Source of the DNA: Bacteroidota bacterium
GTDB taxonomy: Bacteria; Bacteroidota; Bacteroidia; Chitinophagales; Chitinophagaceae
NCBI GenBank assembly: GCA_018267575.1
Contig: JAFDYF010000065.1
Location: 1 to 39,564 of the forward strand
Direction: 5' to 3'
Length of the DNA: 39,564 bases
Shown: positions 8,156 to 16,807 of the stretch, piece after piece
Layout of the letters: each line of letters starts with the position of its first letter
How positions within the stretch are numbered: position 1 is the stretch's first letter
The notes under the pieces: model-generated
Told to the model about the DNA's origin: nothing
The model's input: only the letters and a program-made list of their open reading frames with translations
Databases searched by the model: none
Program-made: the position numbers and the translations under genes

Positions 8156-8575
8156 TTAAAAATCCCGGTGTTTGCTCACCCAATCTTTGATATATACCGA
8201 AATATCAGAGGTAGTAGCACCCGGAGCAAACAGTTTGCCCACGCCCATGGCATTGAGTTCCTTCATATCATCATCGGGTATGATGCCACCGCCTGTCAAC
8301 AGCACATCATCCAATTGTTTTTCCTTCATCAGCTTGATGATTTTCGGGAACACGGTCATGTGAGCACCACTGAGTATACTGATGCCAATGGCATCCACAT
8401 CTTCCTGCAAGGCTGCATTCACCACCATTTCGGGTGTTTGCCGAAGTCCGGTATATACCACTTCCATACCTGCATCCCGCAGAGCAGTGGCGATTACTTT
8501 GGCGCCACGGTCATGCCCATCCAGACCTACCTTGGCTACCAATACCCGAATGGGACGTTTCAGTTCATGTGTCAT
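8156..8575 (-). CDS. Stand-alone cobalamin-binding subunit of an acyl-CoA mutase
   Basis: A 139-residue protein consisting only of a B12-binding Rossmann domain. It shows the DGHDRG motif, with His21 the expected lower axial cobalt ligand, the SILSGAH motif and TGGGIIP. The sequence closely resembles the C-terminal domain of methylmalonyl-CoA mutase and the separate small subunits of split mutases such as isobutyryl-CoA mutase. It would need a catalytic large subunit, which is not in this window. Methylmalonyl-CoA epimerase is encoded about 30 kb away. It lies between the glycosyltransferase and the small-protein/nucleotidyltransferase pair, all on the minus strand, 9 bp before the latter. 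Which acyl-CoA it serves cannot be decided from this sequence alone. Confidence 0.88.
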   Translation of the reverse strand: MTHELKRPIRVLVAKVGLDGHDRGAKVIATALRDAGMEVVYTGLRQTPEMVVNAALQEDVDAIGISILSGAHMTVFPKIIKLMKEKQLDDVLLTGGGIIPDDDMKELNAMGVGKLFAPGATTSDISVYIKDWVSKHRDF

Positions 8576-8634
8576 GATTCAGTGTTCAGTATTCAAAATT
8601 AAACAATCAGCGGCAACAAAACCATCATGGCTAT

Positions 8635-10176
8635 TCAATATCCTTTCGTTTTGCTTTTATCCTTTTCTATTTTTTCAATAAACATTTTTTTGAAAGCAGC
8701 ATTTCCCCCTTTTAAAAGGATGATAAGATCCCCATTTTCTCTAGCATAAGGATTGATTACACTATCTACTAATACGGCACTTTTAAAATCATTGATAAAG
8801 GGATGGCTCATTTCATTCTGGTCGTCAGTCAATAAAACGAAATTGTCGAAATTTAAAGAGTCGGGCATCCAATACAAAAAACTAGCATTGTCACTATACG
8901 CTTGGGGCAAACCATATTTTGGGCCAAAATAATTTACTGCTCCAGCTTGTCCATAATTGTCGCAAAAAACAATTGTATATTTTTTTTCTTCTGTACTTAA
9001 CATTCCATAAGCCTTCGCCATTTTTTTAGTCATTTCCTTCCAGCCAAGCATATCTGAAAAATCCTGAGGCAAGGGATGGTTTTTCTGGTCTTCCCATCTC
9101 AATGTTCCTGTTTTTTCAAGATGTCTTTCTTTATAAAATGCAGCCAATTTCTCTGGCTTTAAAATGGGCAATAAAATAGGAATGGAATAATAGGAAATTA
9201 ACAGGGGAAAAGCAATGAAGAAATACCTCAATGGTTTAAAACGAATTGTTGTGATTTGTTCCAATTGAAAAGCCCCAAATGCAAATAGTACCGGATATGC
9301 CCCAAGGCTATAATAACTTTTGCCATGTCCAAGCATCAGGATGGCAATCACAATTATATATGCCCAACCAATAAATCGGAATTGGGCAACTTTTTTTGAA
9401 AAAAGTAGAAACAACAATCCAGCGATCCAAACGAAAACACAGGGAAAATTCATTACAATCTGGTCTTTCAAAAAACTTCCTTCACTCAGATATTGCAATT
9501 GGGTTTCCTGTAGCTCTTTCATATGATATACCACGGGAAAATGATGCATCCATTGCCAAATGAAGTTGGGAAAAAAAATAGCAAAGCCAATCAATCCTGC
9601 AAAATAGAGATGCTTATTGGTAAATATTTTTCTTTGCTTCGTTAATAGCATACCAACCAATAAACTAGTAATAAAAAACAGCACTGAATATTTGCTCATC
9701 ATGCCCAAGCCTGCACTGATCCCAAACAGGTAGAGCCAATTGTTTTTTTCAGTTTGAACATAACGGATAAGGCTATACGCCAACATGGTCCAAAAAAATA
9801 TTTCCAAAAAATTGGGCTGGAACAAATAATGAACCCGTAAATAGGCACCCGTTACAAATGCTAAAAAGCAAAGTAATAAGGCAAAGGATTTTCCGCCCAG
9901 CGACAAAATTATTTTTCCACTGATAATAAAAGTAAATGCCCCGAATAAGGAAGGCCAGCATTTTATCCAGAACATGGAGCCACCGAACAGGTTGGTAAGC
10001 CATGCAAAAAGAGAGAGTAGGGGCGGCACTTCCATAAAACCCCAAGCCAAGTGTTTCCCTTCGGCTAAATATAAAAGTTCATCACGATGTGGCTCATAAA
10101 AACTGCTCTGTAATAGAAAGGGTAGAATGAATTTAAGGAAGGCGAGAAAATATAAAAGCCTATTATTTTTATTCAT
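8635..10176 (-). CDS. Polytopic GT39/ArnT-like glycosyltransferase
   Basis: An integral membrane protein of 513 residues with many hydrophobic helices. The first periplasmic loop motif EPHRDELLYLAEGKHLAWG and then MEVPPLLS are typical of GT-C transferases of the PMT_2/ArnT family, in which an acidic pair (here DE) binds metal or activates the acceptor. Such enzymes move a sugar from a polyprenyl-phosphate donor to a lipid or protein on the outer face of the inner membrane. The C-terminal third (about 360-513) is soluble, like ArnT-type C-terminal domains. The start is placed at ATG 10176 (MNKNNRLLYFLAF), just before the first helix. An in-frame ATG at 10227 would add 17 charged residues. It follows gltX by about 70 bp. 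Donor and acceptor are unknown. Confidence 0.85.
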   Translation of the reverse strand: MNKNNRLLYFLAFLKFILPFLLQSSFYEPHRDELLYLAEGKHLAWGFMEVPPLLSLFAWLTNLFGGSMFWIKCWPSLFGAFTFIISGKIILSLGGKSFALLLCFLAFVTGAYLRVHYLFQPNFLEIFFWTMLAYSLIRYVQTEKNNWLYLFGISAGLGMMSKYSVLFFITSLLVGMLLTKQRKIFTNKHLYFAGLIGFAIFFPNFIWQWMHHFPVVYHMKELQETQLQYLSEGSFLKDQIVMNFPCVFVWIAGLLFLLFSKKVAQFRFIGWAYIIVIAILMLGHGKSYYSLGAYPVLFAFGAFQLEQITTIRFKPLRYFFIAFPLLISYYSIPILLPILKPEKLAAFYKERHLEKTGTLRWEDQKNHPLPQDFSDMLGWKEMTKKMAKAYGMLSTEEKKYTIVFCDNYGQAGAVNYFGPKYGLPQAYSDNASFLYWMPDSLNFDNFVLLTDDQNEMSHPFINDFKSAVLVDSVINPYARENGDLIILLKGGNAAFKKMFIEKIEKDKSKTKGY

Positions 10177-10247
10177 GCACCATATACGTTTATGCTTGAA
10201 GAAAGTTACTAAAGGCCTTTGAAACAACCTATCTGGTTTTTAAAACC

Positions 10248-11765
10248 TTATTGGTTGATGCTACCCAACGCCTGTTTTATGCGATGGATGGTTTCTTCCT
10301 TGCCTAAAATAGCCGCAATGTCAAAAACGCCTGGGCCAAATTTACCTCCAACCAACATAATTCGGAAAGGGAGCAAAACATCCCCCGGCTTTATCTGGCT
10401 GGCAGCAGCTATCTCTTTAAACTCATTCTCCAAAGCTTCCGCTTGCCATTGGTTGGTAAGCTCGTAAGTACGGATCAGTTCAATAAAAAACTGGTTTTTC
10501 TTATCATCCCATTTTGGCTTAATGGGGGAAAGGTCGATGTTTTCAGGAGTTTGAAAAAAGAAGGATGACTGCTGCACAAAATCAGGAAGCAGTGTACAAC
10601 GATCCTTCACGAGTTCCAATACCCTTTTGAGTTTTTCTTCGTCCGTGATGATGATATTTTTTTCGGAAAACATTTCTTTGACCATCGACTTATAATCATC
10701 AACCGCCGACCGCTTTATCCATTCATGATTGAACCATTTGGCTTTTTCATAATTGAATTTGGCCCCGCCCTTATGCACCCTTTCCATCGAAAACTTTTCC
10801 GTCAATTCATCCAGCGTAAAAAGTTCTTGCTCGCTGCCATCATTCCAACCCAATACGGCCAGCATGTTTATGAAAGCTTCGGGTAAAAAACCTCTTTCCT
10901 TAAAACCAGTAGTGAGTTCATTGGTTTTGGGATCTTTCCAGTCCATGGCAAAAACGGGAAAGCCCAAGCGGTCCCCATCTCTTTTGCTCAGCTTTCCATT
11001 CCCATCTGGTTTTAATATTAGAGGAAGATGTGCCCATTGTGGCATATTTTCTTCCCCAAACAAATAACGCCATAGCAACACATGCACGGGAGCACTGGGC
11101 AGCCACTCTTCCCCACGGAAGGCATGCGTGATCTTCATCAAAAAATCATCCACTACCACCGCCAGATGATAGGTGGGCATACCATCAGCTTTCAATAGTA
11201 CTTTGTCATCAACCAAGGTGGAGTTGAAAGTAACTTCTCCCCTGATCATGTCCGTAAATTTTATTTCCTCCTCTGGAGGCATTTTGATGCGGATCACATG
11301 GGGAACATTTTCGGAGAGCATTTTTTTTGTTTCCGGTTCACCTAGGGTCAACGAGTTTTTCATCGCAGATCTAGTGGACTGGCTATATTGAAAATTGCTG
11401 ATCTCTTTTCTTTTGGCTTCCAGTTCGGTCGATGTGTCAAAGGCATAATAAGCCTTTCCATCCGCAACTAACTGTTCGGCATATTTCCGATAAATCGGTT
11501 TTCTCTCACTTTGCCGATAAGGGCCATAAGGGCCGCCAAGCAAAGGGCTTTCATCAGGTTTCAACCCGCACCAATCAAGGCATTGATAGATATAGGTTTC
11601 GGCCCCTTCCACAAAACGCGTCTGGTCGGTGTCCTCGATGCGCAGCACAAAGTCCCCACCATGCTTTTTGGCAAATAAATAATTGTACAGAACAGTCCGT
11701 ACGCCGCCGATATGTAGCCCCCCTGTTGGGCTAGGGGCAAAACGCACCCTCGGTTTTTTGTCCAT
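10248..11765 (-). CDS. gltX: Glutamate--tRNA ligase
   Basis: A 505-residue class I aminoacyl-tRNA synthetase charging tRNA-Glu. The N-terminus has RFAPSPTGGLHIGGVRT, containing the HIGH-type signature, and the KMSKS-type signature reads KLSKRDG near 260. The anticodon-binding C-terminal part is full length. Zinc-binding cysteines are not obvious in the insertion. It is the first gene of a minus-strand run of six genes. A TAnnTTTG element lies only 3 bp before the ATG, implying a leaderless or almost leaderless transcript, and it is divergent from the ARPP-1-like gene across a 65-bp spacer. Whether it is discriminating (Glu only) cannot be determined by eye. Confidence 0.97.
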   Translation of the reverse strand: MDKKPRVRFAPSPTGGLHIGGVRTVLYNYLFAKKHGGDFVLRIEDTDQTRFVEGAETYIYQCLDWCGLKPDESPLLGGPYGPYRQSERKPIYRKYAEQLVADGKAYYAFDTSTELEAKRKEISNFQYSQSTRSAMKNSLTLGEPETKKMLSENVPHVIRIKMPPEEEIKFTDMIRGEVTFNSTLVDDKVLLKADGMPTYHLAVVVDDFLMKITHAFRGEEWLPSAPVHVLLWRYLFGEENMPQWAHLPLILKPDGNGKLSKRDGDRLGFPVFAMDWKDPKTNELTTGFKERGFLPEAFINMLAVLGWNDGSEQELFTLDELTEKFSMERVHKGGAKFNYEKAKWFNHEWIKRSAVDDYKSMVKEMFSEKNIIITDEEKLKRVLELVKDRCTLLPDFVQQSSFFFQTPENIDLSPIKPKWDDKKNQFFIELIRTYELTNQWQAEALENEFKEIAAASQIKPGDVLLPFRIMLVGGKFGPGVFDIAAILGKEETIHRIKQALGSINQ

Positions 11766-11768
11766 GGC

Positions 11769-11777
11769 GCAAAGATA
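11769..11777 (-). promoter_or_regulatory. Bacteroidota -7 element of gltX
   Basis: On the minus strand the sequence reads TATCTTTGC followed by GCC and the gltX ATG. This matches the Bacteroidota -7 consensus TAnnTTTG exactly. No convincing -33 TTG was found at the usual distance. If used, transcription would start within a few bases of the start codon. Confidence 0.55.
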
Positions 11778-11825
11778 CAGATTTGAAAACCTGTTAAGAT
11801 GCTGGCATACTCGACTTTAATTTAT

Positions 11826-11833
11826 TACATTTG
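11826..11833 (+). promoter_or_regulatory. Bacteroidota -7 element of the ARPP-1-like gene
   Basis: TACATTTG matches TAnnTTTG. It overlaps the most upstream in-frame start (TTG 11831), so translation most likely begins downstream of it, at GTG 11852. A clear -33 element is not visible. Together with the gltX element it makes a compact divergent promoter region. Confidence 0.5.
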
Positions 11834-11851
11834 AACCAATTGAAATTGAAG

Positions 11852-12814
11852 GTGAAGTATTTTCTTTCTATTTTTTTGATTTTGAATGGAGCTGTTGCCT
11901 CCGCACAGCTTACTTATGAAACGTTGGCAGTGGACTACGATAGTGCCATTGTGTACAAAAACCTCAAGATTATACCCATCCGACCAAAAAACCAGGCTTT
12001 TGGCCTCCGTTACCCCGGCAGAAATATCATTAGTCTGAACGATGCCATCAAAAACGGTATTGCCAGCATTACCGAAAGAGGTACGGCCTCTACTGAAAAT
12101 GTGCATTGGCTGCGTATCAACAACAAATCCGATAGCTCCATTTATATCAGTTCGGGCGAACTGATTTCGGGAGGGCGGCAGGACCGGATGGTGATGCGGG
12201 ATACCATTTTACCCCCATCCAAACGTGACCAATATTTTCGGGTAATGTGTGTGGAAGAAGAGCGTTGGAGCGATAAGGAAAAAGATTTTGAACACCGCGG
12301 GTTTGCGAATAGCCATTTGCGTAAGGTGCTCGACATAAACAAAAACCAGGTTCAGATTTGGAATGAGATCGGCAGCCAGCTTGAGTTGGGGCATGTGAAC
12401 AGTAAGAGCATGGCCTATCTTTCGCTGAGAGACCCCGAGCCGCTCCGCAAACGACGAAGAAGAAGGGATCCGATAATAATACCAGCCAGCGATGAGTATT
12501 TCAATTATTTTCTACAAAAGATAAAGAAATCGGATACATCGATCTTGGGTATGGTATGTGTCTCGGGCAACCGGATTTTGGGTTGCGATATTTATGCTGG
12601 TGTCAATCTGTTCAACCAGCAACTCAGCCCCTTATTGCGTGGATATATAGATGAAGCCCTACTCTTTGGCGGGCCAGTGACCCTGCCCGACGAAAAAGTG
12701 GTCAAGTACATGGATAATATCCTCATGGATGAAAAAACCCAGGAAGAGTTTGTTAGCAAGAACGGAAAAATATTCAGGTACGAAAAAAGGATCATCCACA
12801 TCAATACCTTCTGA
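11852..12814 (+). CDS. Exported ARPP-1-like domain protein
   Basis: About 320 residues with a signal peptide (KYFLSIFLILNGAVASAQ). The body resembles the ARPP-1 family (ARG and rhodanese-phosphatase-superfamily-associated protein), whose biochemical role is unknown. Key matches are ISSGELISGGRQDRMV, then TILPPSK and VMCVEEERW, equivalent to the family pattern of a GEL..G..QNR stretch followed by a CVE.GRW stretch. A basic patch, RKRRRRRD, lies near residue 205. No ATG precedes the signal peptide. GTG 11852 is preferred over TTG 11831 because a TAnnTTTG promoter element overlaps the latter. The deacetylase gene follows 29 bp downstream on the same strand, suggesting joint transcription and perhaps a cell-envelope role. 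Confidence 0.75.
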   Translation: MKYFLSIFLILNGAVASAQLTYETLAVDYDSAIVYKNLKIIPIRPKNQAFGLRYPGRNIISLNDAIKNGIASITERGTASTENVHWLRINNKSDSSIYISSGELISGGRQDRMVMRDTILPPSKRDQYFRVMCVEEERWSDKEKDFEHRGFANSHLRKVLDINKNQVQIWNEIGSQLELGHVNSKSMAYLSLRDPEPLRKRRRRRDPIIIPASDEYFNYFLQKIKKSDTSILGMVCVSGNRILGCDIYAGVNLFNQQLSPLLRGYIDEALLFGGPVTLPDEKVVKYMDNILMDEKTQEEFVSKNGKIFRYEKRIIHINTF

Positions 12815-12843
12815 TCTCAGGATGTTCTTTTGTAATTTGCAGC

Positions 12844-13467
12844 ATGTTTTATTTTGTAAAAACGCCCTGGCTTTTGAAGAAATGTTACCCATCCTATTGC
12901 TGGGACATCCCTTCTGCCGACAATGCTATTTATTTAACTTTTGATGATGGTCCCCATCCCAACGCTACCCCCTTTGTGCTTGATCAACTAAAAAAATATC
13001 AGGCAAAAGCCACTTTCTTTTGTATTGGTAAAAATGTGGTTAGCTATCCAGATATTTATGCCAGGATCCTTCATGAAGGGCACCGTGTTGGCAATCATAC
13101 GCACAATCATCTCAATGGTTGGAAATCCAGTGACAGCAAGTATCTGAGCAATGTGGAGGAAGCGGCGAAATACATCGATTCCAATCTTTTCCGGCCACCA
13201 TATGGGCGCATTACCAGGTTCCAGGCTTCCTGCTTGCAAAAGACAAAAACACCATACAAAATTATTATGTGGGATGTGCTGAGTGCTGATTTCGATCTCG
13301 ATATTTCTGCTGAGAAAACAGCAAAAAATGTGATCAACAATTCAAAAAATGGATCCATTATTGTGTTTCATGATAGCGAAAAAGCATTTGCCCGATTGGA
13401 AACCGCATTGCCGATGCTGTTGGATTTTTTTAGTGAAAAAGCTTATCAATTTAAAGTAGTATCCTGA
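12844..13467 (+). CDS. NodB-type polysaccharide deacetylase
   Basis: A 207-residue carbohydrate esterase family 4 protein that removes N- or O-acetyl groups from glycans such as peptidoglycan or chitooligosaccharides. All five NodB motifs are visible: LTFDDGPHP (motif 1, catalytic base and metal Asp), GNHTHNH (motif 2, metal His pair), RPPYG (motif 3), MWDVLSADF (motif 4) and IVFHDS (motif 5). The length is that of a bare catalytic domain, and the N-terminus has no clear signal peptide, only a short hydrophobic-aromatic segment. TTTGC lies 4 bp before the ATG, close to but not matching the -7 consensus. It follows the ARPP-1-like gene by 29 bp, and a terminator-like hairpin lies about 58 bp beyond the stop. 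Confidence 0.92.
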   Translation: MFYFVKTPWLLKKCYPSYCWDIPSADNAIYLTFDDGPHPNATPFVLDQLKKYQAKATFFCIGKNVVSYPDIYARILHEGHRVGNHTHNHLNGWKSSDSKYLSNVEEAAKYIDSNLFRPPYGRITRFQASCLQKTKTPYKIIMWDVLSADFDLDISAEKTAKNVINNSKNGSIIVFHDSEKAFARLETALPMLLDFFSEKAYQFKVVS

Positions 13468-13524
13468 AATAATGTGGAGTAAAAGTGAAGGATTTGTCAA
13501 TAAGGAATTGCACTTAAATGAATT

Positions 13525-13554
13525 GGGCCTGGGTAGACACCCTGGCCCGTTTTT
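13525..13554 (+). terminator. Rho-independent terminator after the deacetylase
   Basis: GGGCCTGGGT, a 4-base loop, then ACCCTGGCCC gives a 10-bp stem with one mismatch, followed by GTTTTT. It ends the plus-strand transcript before the 200-bp spacer upstream of tatD. Confidence 0.7.
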
Positions 13555-13759
13555 AATCCGTACCCTATGAAAACTGGCTTAAAGGTAAAACTTTTTTTAA
13601 TTAATAAAAAAGTAATTTCATAAACGCATTAACTTTCAGGTATTTGAAAAATAGTTCAACTGTTTTTGTAGTATAATTTACAGGCATTATTAGCGAAACC
13701 AGGATTGCTCAGGGTAAACCTGAGTCATTCCCCAAAAAAGAGTTTTTTATTTAATATTT

Positions 13760-14527
13760 ATGAAATTGATAGATACCCACTGTCATTTATATGCAAAAGA
13801 GTTTGAGCAGGATATAGCCGAAGTAATGGTCAGGGCAGTTGACAATGGCGTGGAGCATTTTTTCCTGCCTGCGATCGACAGCACTACCTTACAGGCCATG
13901 CTGGATCTGGAAGCCCGCTACCCGGGGAAATGCATTGCCATGGCAGGTTTACATCCCTGTTCGGTGAAGGGCAATTATAAATCGGAGTTGCAATTGATAG
14001 CGGATCTTTTGCAAAAGCGATCCTTTGCAGCGATTGGTGAGATTGGGTTGGATTTTTACTGGGATAAAACCTATACGGAAAACCAGTACGATGCTTTTCA
14101 TCAGCAAATTGAATGGGCGCTCCATTATAAACTGCCCATTGTGATCCATTCGCGTGAGTCTATGAAAGAAAGTATCGCCGTGGTGCGTAAGCATCAAAAA
14201 GGAAGTCTCCATGGGATTTTTCATTGTTTTTCTGGAACCTTGGAAGATGCCAAAGAAATTATGGGTTTGGGCTTTTACTTGGGCATTGGCGGAACGGTCA
14301 CTTATAAAAAATCGGTCCTACCCGAAATACTTCAGGAGATTGGGTTGAGCCATATTGTACTGGAAACGGATGCGCCCTATCTGTCGCCTGTGCCTTTCAG
14401 GGGAAAAAGGAATGAGAGCAGTTATTTGACTTATGTTGTCCAAAAAATAGCCGAGGCAGCTCAATCCACTACCAAGGAAGTGGCAGCCATTACAACCGAA
14501 AATGCCAAAAGAATATTTGGGATTTGA
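13760..14527 (+). CDS. tatD: TatD family metal-dependent hydrolase
   Basis: A 255-residue TIM-barrel amidohydrolase of the TatD/YcfH family. Visible metal-site motifs are IDTHCHL at the N-terminus, AIGEIGLDFYW near 95, IVIHSRES near 130, FHCFSGT near 155 and LETDAPYLSP near 205. Family members act as 3'-5' exonucleases or deoxyribonucleases; some are D-aminoacyl-tRNA deacylases. The symbol is family-level, as ycfH-type paralogs cannot be separated by eye. The 292-bp upstream spacer holds a terminator and a short hairpin (CTCAGG/CCTGAG, 13708-13724), so it is probably transcribed alone. The tRNA-Ser gene follows 109 bp downstream. Confidence 0.92.
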   Translation: MKLIDTHCHLYAKEFEQDIAEVMVRAVDNGVEHFFLPAIDSTTLQAMLDLEARYPGKCIAMAGLHPCSVKGNYKSELQLIADLLQKRSFAAIGEIGLDFYWDKTYTENQYDAFHQQIEWALHYKLPIVIHSRESMKESIAVVRKHQKGSLHGIFHCFSGTLEDAKEIMGLGFYLGIGGTVTYKKSVLPEILQEIGLSHIVLETDAPYLSPVPFRGKRNESSYLTYVVQKIAEAAQSTTKEVAAITTENAKRIFGI

Positions 14528-14619
14528 TTTTATTGGTTAGCAGTCACCAAGTTTCATAAGCCTGCAATTATTGTTATTGATAGTCTTGTTTAAAATTATG
14601 TGGTAAACAGTATAAACAC

Positions 14620-14628
14620 TATTTTTGC
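14620..14628 (+). promoter_or_regulatory. -7 promoter element of tRNA-Ser
   Basis: TATTTTTGC matches TAnnTTTG and ends 9 bp before the mature tRNA 5' end, at the right distance for transcription to begin just upstream of the tRNA. The -33 region is weak (TGTGG near 14599). Confidence 0.6.
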
Positions 14629-14636
14629 AACCCCTC

Positions 14637-14723
14637 GGAGGGGTGCAGGAGTGGTTGAACTGGCACGCCTGGAAAGTGTGTATAGGAGAAATCCTATCAA
14701 GGGTTCGAATCCCTTCCCCTCCG
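14637..14723 (+). tRNA. tRNA-Ser (anticodon GGA)
   Basis: An 87-nt class II tRNA. The acceptor stem pairs GGAGGGG (14637-14643) with CCCCTCC (14716-14722), with discriminator G. The anticodon stem is CACGC/GTGTG with loop CTGGAAA, giving anticodon GGA (serine UCC/UCU codons). A long variable arm (TAGGA GAAA TCCTA) and a T-arm with GGTTCGAATCC are present. The 3' CCA is not encoded (the sequence continues CAA), so it must be added enzymatically. Confidence 0.97.
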
Positions 14724-14758
14724 CAACAATCAATTATTTAAGATAAATTTCTATCAAG

Positions 14759-14792
14759 AAAGCCCGCAAAACATCGTGTTTGTGGGTTTTTT
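14759..14792 (+). terminator. Rho-independent terminator of tRNA-Ser
   Basis: The left arm GCCCGCAAAACA (14762-14773) pairs with TGTTTGTGGGT (14777-14787) with small imperfections, and is followed by a T-run to about 14792. It lies 36 bp beyond the tRNA. Confidence 0.75.
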
Positions 14793-14813
14793 GCTTTTAG
14801 CCTTTAAGTTCCC

Positions 14814-15050
14814 AGGCGAGTCTCCATTATACGGACCTGCCATATTTGGGACGGTCGCGGGACTCGATGCCATACAACGTTTTTCATATTGACTCAGAGA
14901 GGGGATAATATCTTACATAAAATAGAGGACTAGTTCCTGTTTTATGGTTCATGAAAATTCAGGAGCCAATTGATTGGCTAAGTATTGAATTTTTGGCGAG
15001 TCCCGCGCAAATTAGCTCAGGACATTAGACCTAGCTGCGGAGACTCGGCG
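14814..15050. repeat. ~240-bp element with nested inverted repeats
   Basis: This fills most of the 411-bp gene-free stretch between tRNA-Ser and the response regulator. The outer pair is GCGAGTCTCC (14816-14825) with GGAGACTCG (15039-15047). The inner pair is CGCGGGACTCG (14856-14866) with CGAGTCCCGCG (14997-15007), a perfect 11-bp match. Each end is also a hairpin in itself (GGCGAGTC with GACTCG). About 130 bp of AT-rich sequence without an open frame lies in the middle. The form resembles a non-autonomous MITE-like element with hairpin ends. I see no target-site duplication that I can defend. Confidence 0.65.
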
Positions 15051-15134
15051 GAGAACGAAAATTGCAACCTTCCTTTTTACTGAAATGAAGATTTAAAATG
15101 TATAATATACCTACTTGCATCATGTACGGTCTTT

Positions 15135-15803
15135 TTACAACACTTCAGCTTCTTCGATCAATCCATTTTTGAGTGCAAAGATTACAACCCCTGCGGTGTT
15201 CTTCACGTTCATCTTCTCTAGTATTTTAGTGCGGTAGCCTTCCACGGTGCGTTTGCTTAGGAAAAGTTTTTCGCCAATTTGTTGAGCGGTGAGCTGTTGG
15301 CAGGTGTATTTGATGATTTCTTTTTCCCGGTCGGAGAAACTGACTTTTTCTGTTTTTTTATAGGGGTTGAAATTACTCTTTACAATCATCTTGGCCAGTT
15401 TGGCAGAAGTATGGCGGCAATAAAAAGTGTTGCCCACAAATACTTGTTCTATCGCTTCCATAATTTCCTGCTTGTCTGCGTTTTTCAGCAGATAGCCCTT
15501 TGCGCCAGCTTCCAGCATTTCCACAATCAGGTTTTCCTCGTCGAACATGGACAGGGCGATGATTTTCTGCTCGGGATTGTTTTTTAGCAATAGCTTGGTG
15601 GCCTCGATGCCATCCATGCGTGGCATTTTGATATCTGTCAAAATTACGTCTGGCTTTTTGTCCGTTACCAATTGTATCAGTTCCTGGCCATTTTCAGCTT
15701 GTCCATCCAGTATAATATCATTTTGTTTGGAGAGCATCAATGCAAGCCCATCCCTGAATATTTCATGGTCATCTGCGATCACAATGCGAATATCATATTT
15801 CAT
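15135..15803 (-). CDS. LuxR/NarL-type response regulator
   Basis: A 222-residue DNA-binding response regulator. The receiver domain (1-120) has the acidic pocket DD at 11-12, the phospho-acceptor Asp57 in VILTDIKMP and Lys in GYLLKNA. A LuxR-type helix-turn-helix follows at about 155-215 (FSDREKEIIKY through LSKRTVEGYRTKI). ATG 15803 (MKYDIRIVIADDH) fits the family; an ATG at 15824 would add seven residues. It lies downstream of the histidine kinase on the same strand after a 248-bp spacer that contains a perfect hairpin (CCCAATAA/TTATTGGG, 15845-15863). It is the likely partner of that kinase and may act on the dyad site upstream of the lipoprotein gene. The spacer suggests a possible separate promoter, though no TAnnTTTG was found in it. 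Confidence 0.93.
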   Translation of the reverse strand: MKYDIRIVIADDHEIFRDGLALMLSKQNDIILDGQAENGQELIQLVTDKKPDVILTDIKMPRMDGIEATKLLLKNNPEQKIIALSMFDEENLIVEMLEAGAKGYLLKNADKQEIMEAIEQVFVGNTFYCRHTSAKLAKMIVKSNFNPYKKTEKVSFSDREKEIIKYTCQQLTAQQIGEKLFLSKRTVEGYRTKILEKMNVKNTAGVVIFALKNGLIEEAEVL

Positions 15804-16051
15804 CACTATTTTATTTTGGGTCACAGCAGATGGTGGGCGAACTTCCCAATAAAGGTTATTGGGTATTCTCCTGTAAAAATAATGAGCTTTCCCGAATCTT
15901 GGTGATAAATGACGGGATATAAACCTTTTTGGGGAAAAACTTAGAATTCAATGGAGACTCATGAAAAGCATTCATCGCTTTAAGTGATGCAGATCGATTT
16001 CAATTAATTGGAATTAGCCTCCTAAAATGATACTCTGTTACGCATACACGT

Positions 16052-16798
16052 TTATAGAGGGGCGCTAAAAAAATAGCTACTGCCTTTATTGGGTTGGGAT
16101 TCGATGCTGAGCTGCCCGTTCAGGATTTCAATTCGGCTTTCCATACTTTTTAGCCCCAAACCGCGGGATTCTGATTTTGTTTTCGAGACATCAAAACCTT
16201 TGCCATCGTCTTTTACCATAACCTGTAAATGTTCTTTTTCTTCGTTGATGCCAATATAGAGATTTTGCGCCTCTGCATGTTTCAGCGCATTGTGCACCAT
16301 TTCCTGTATCATCCTAAAAACATGGATCTCTTTTTCTTTTTCCAGCTTTACTTCTTTATGCAGGTAAAGATGTATCTGTACTTTATGCTTGCTCTCTATA
16401 TCCTTGATGAATTCGCGGATGGCATCATTCAAGCCATTTCTTTGGAGAGTGTTTGGCAATAGGTTATGGGAAATCTGTCTCAGGCTGGTCATGATCTCAT
16501 CGATATGCCGACTCGCTTTGTTAATGATTTGCTGGTCTTGAGTGTTTTGTACATCAATACTGTTCATGTTCAGTTTTACAGAGGAGAGTAGGGGCCCCAG
16601 GCTATCGTGCAGGTCATTGGCAATACGTTTCCGTTCGTTTTCTTGCATGGTGATCTCGGCAAAGATCCGTTCTTTCTGCAGTTTGATATAGCGGCGGTGG
16701 TAGCGGATGATGGTGACAATGAAATAAGCCAATATGATCCCAATCAGTACAGCGATAATTAGAATGGCATCAAAAAATTGTTTATTGCTTTCACTCAT
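16052..16798 (-). CDS. Single-TM histidine kinase (HisKA_3/HATPase)
   Basis: A 248-residue sensor kinase of the NarL-partner class. One membrane helix occupies about 10-31, with almost no extracytoplasmic portion. Next come the HisKA_3 dimerisation helices with phospho-acceptor His64 in RIANDLHDSLGPLLSS, then the HATPase domain with N-box MVHNALKHAEA (Asn170), G1 DDGKGFD (197-203) and G2 GLGLKSM (213-219). With no periplasmic sensor domain it probably takes its signal from a partner, most likely the seven-helix protein encoded 9 bp upstream. The lipoprotein, seven-helix protein and kinase genes are separated by 9 bp each, so the three are probably one operon. Confidence 0.92.
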   Translation of the reverse strand: MSESNKQFFDAILIIAVLIGIILAYFIVTIIRYHRRYIKLQKERIFAEITMQENERKRIANDLHDSLGPLLSSVKLNMNSIDVQNTQDQQIINKASRHIDEIMTSLRQISHNLLPNTLQRNGLNDAIREFIKDIESKHKVQIHLYLHKEVKLEKEKEIHVFRMIQEMVHNALKHAEAQNLYIGINEEKEHLQVMVKDDGKGFDVSKTKSESRGLGLKSMESRIEILNGQLSIESQPNKGSSYFFSAPL

Positions 16799-16807
16799 AA
16801 ACCTAAC

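Noticed and set aside
8576..8634. Repeat-like TTCAGT words before the B12-binding gene
   Set aside because: Only two short copies are visible, too little to call a repeat family.
14637..15050. Integrated island with an attachment site at tRNA-Ser
   Set aside because: No integrase and no duplicated tRNA 3' end was found; the neighbouring element has hairpin ends rather than att-like direct repeats.
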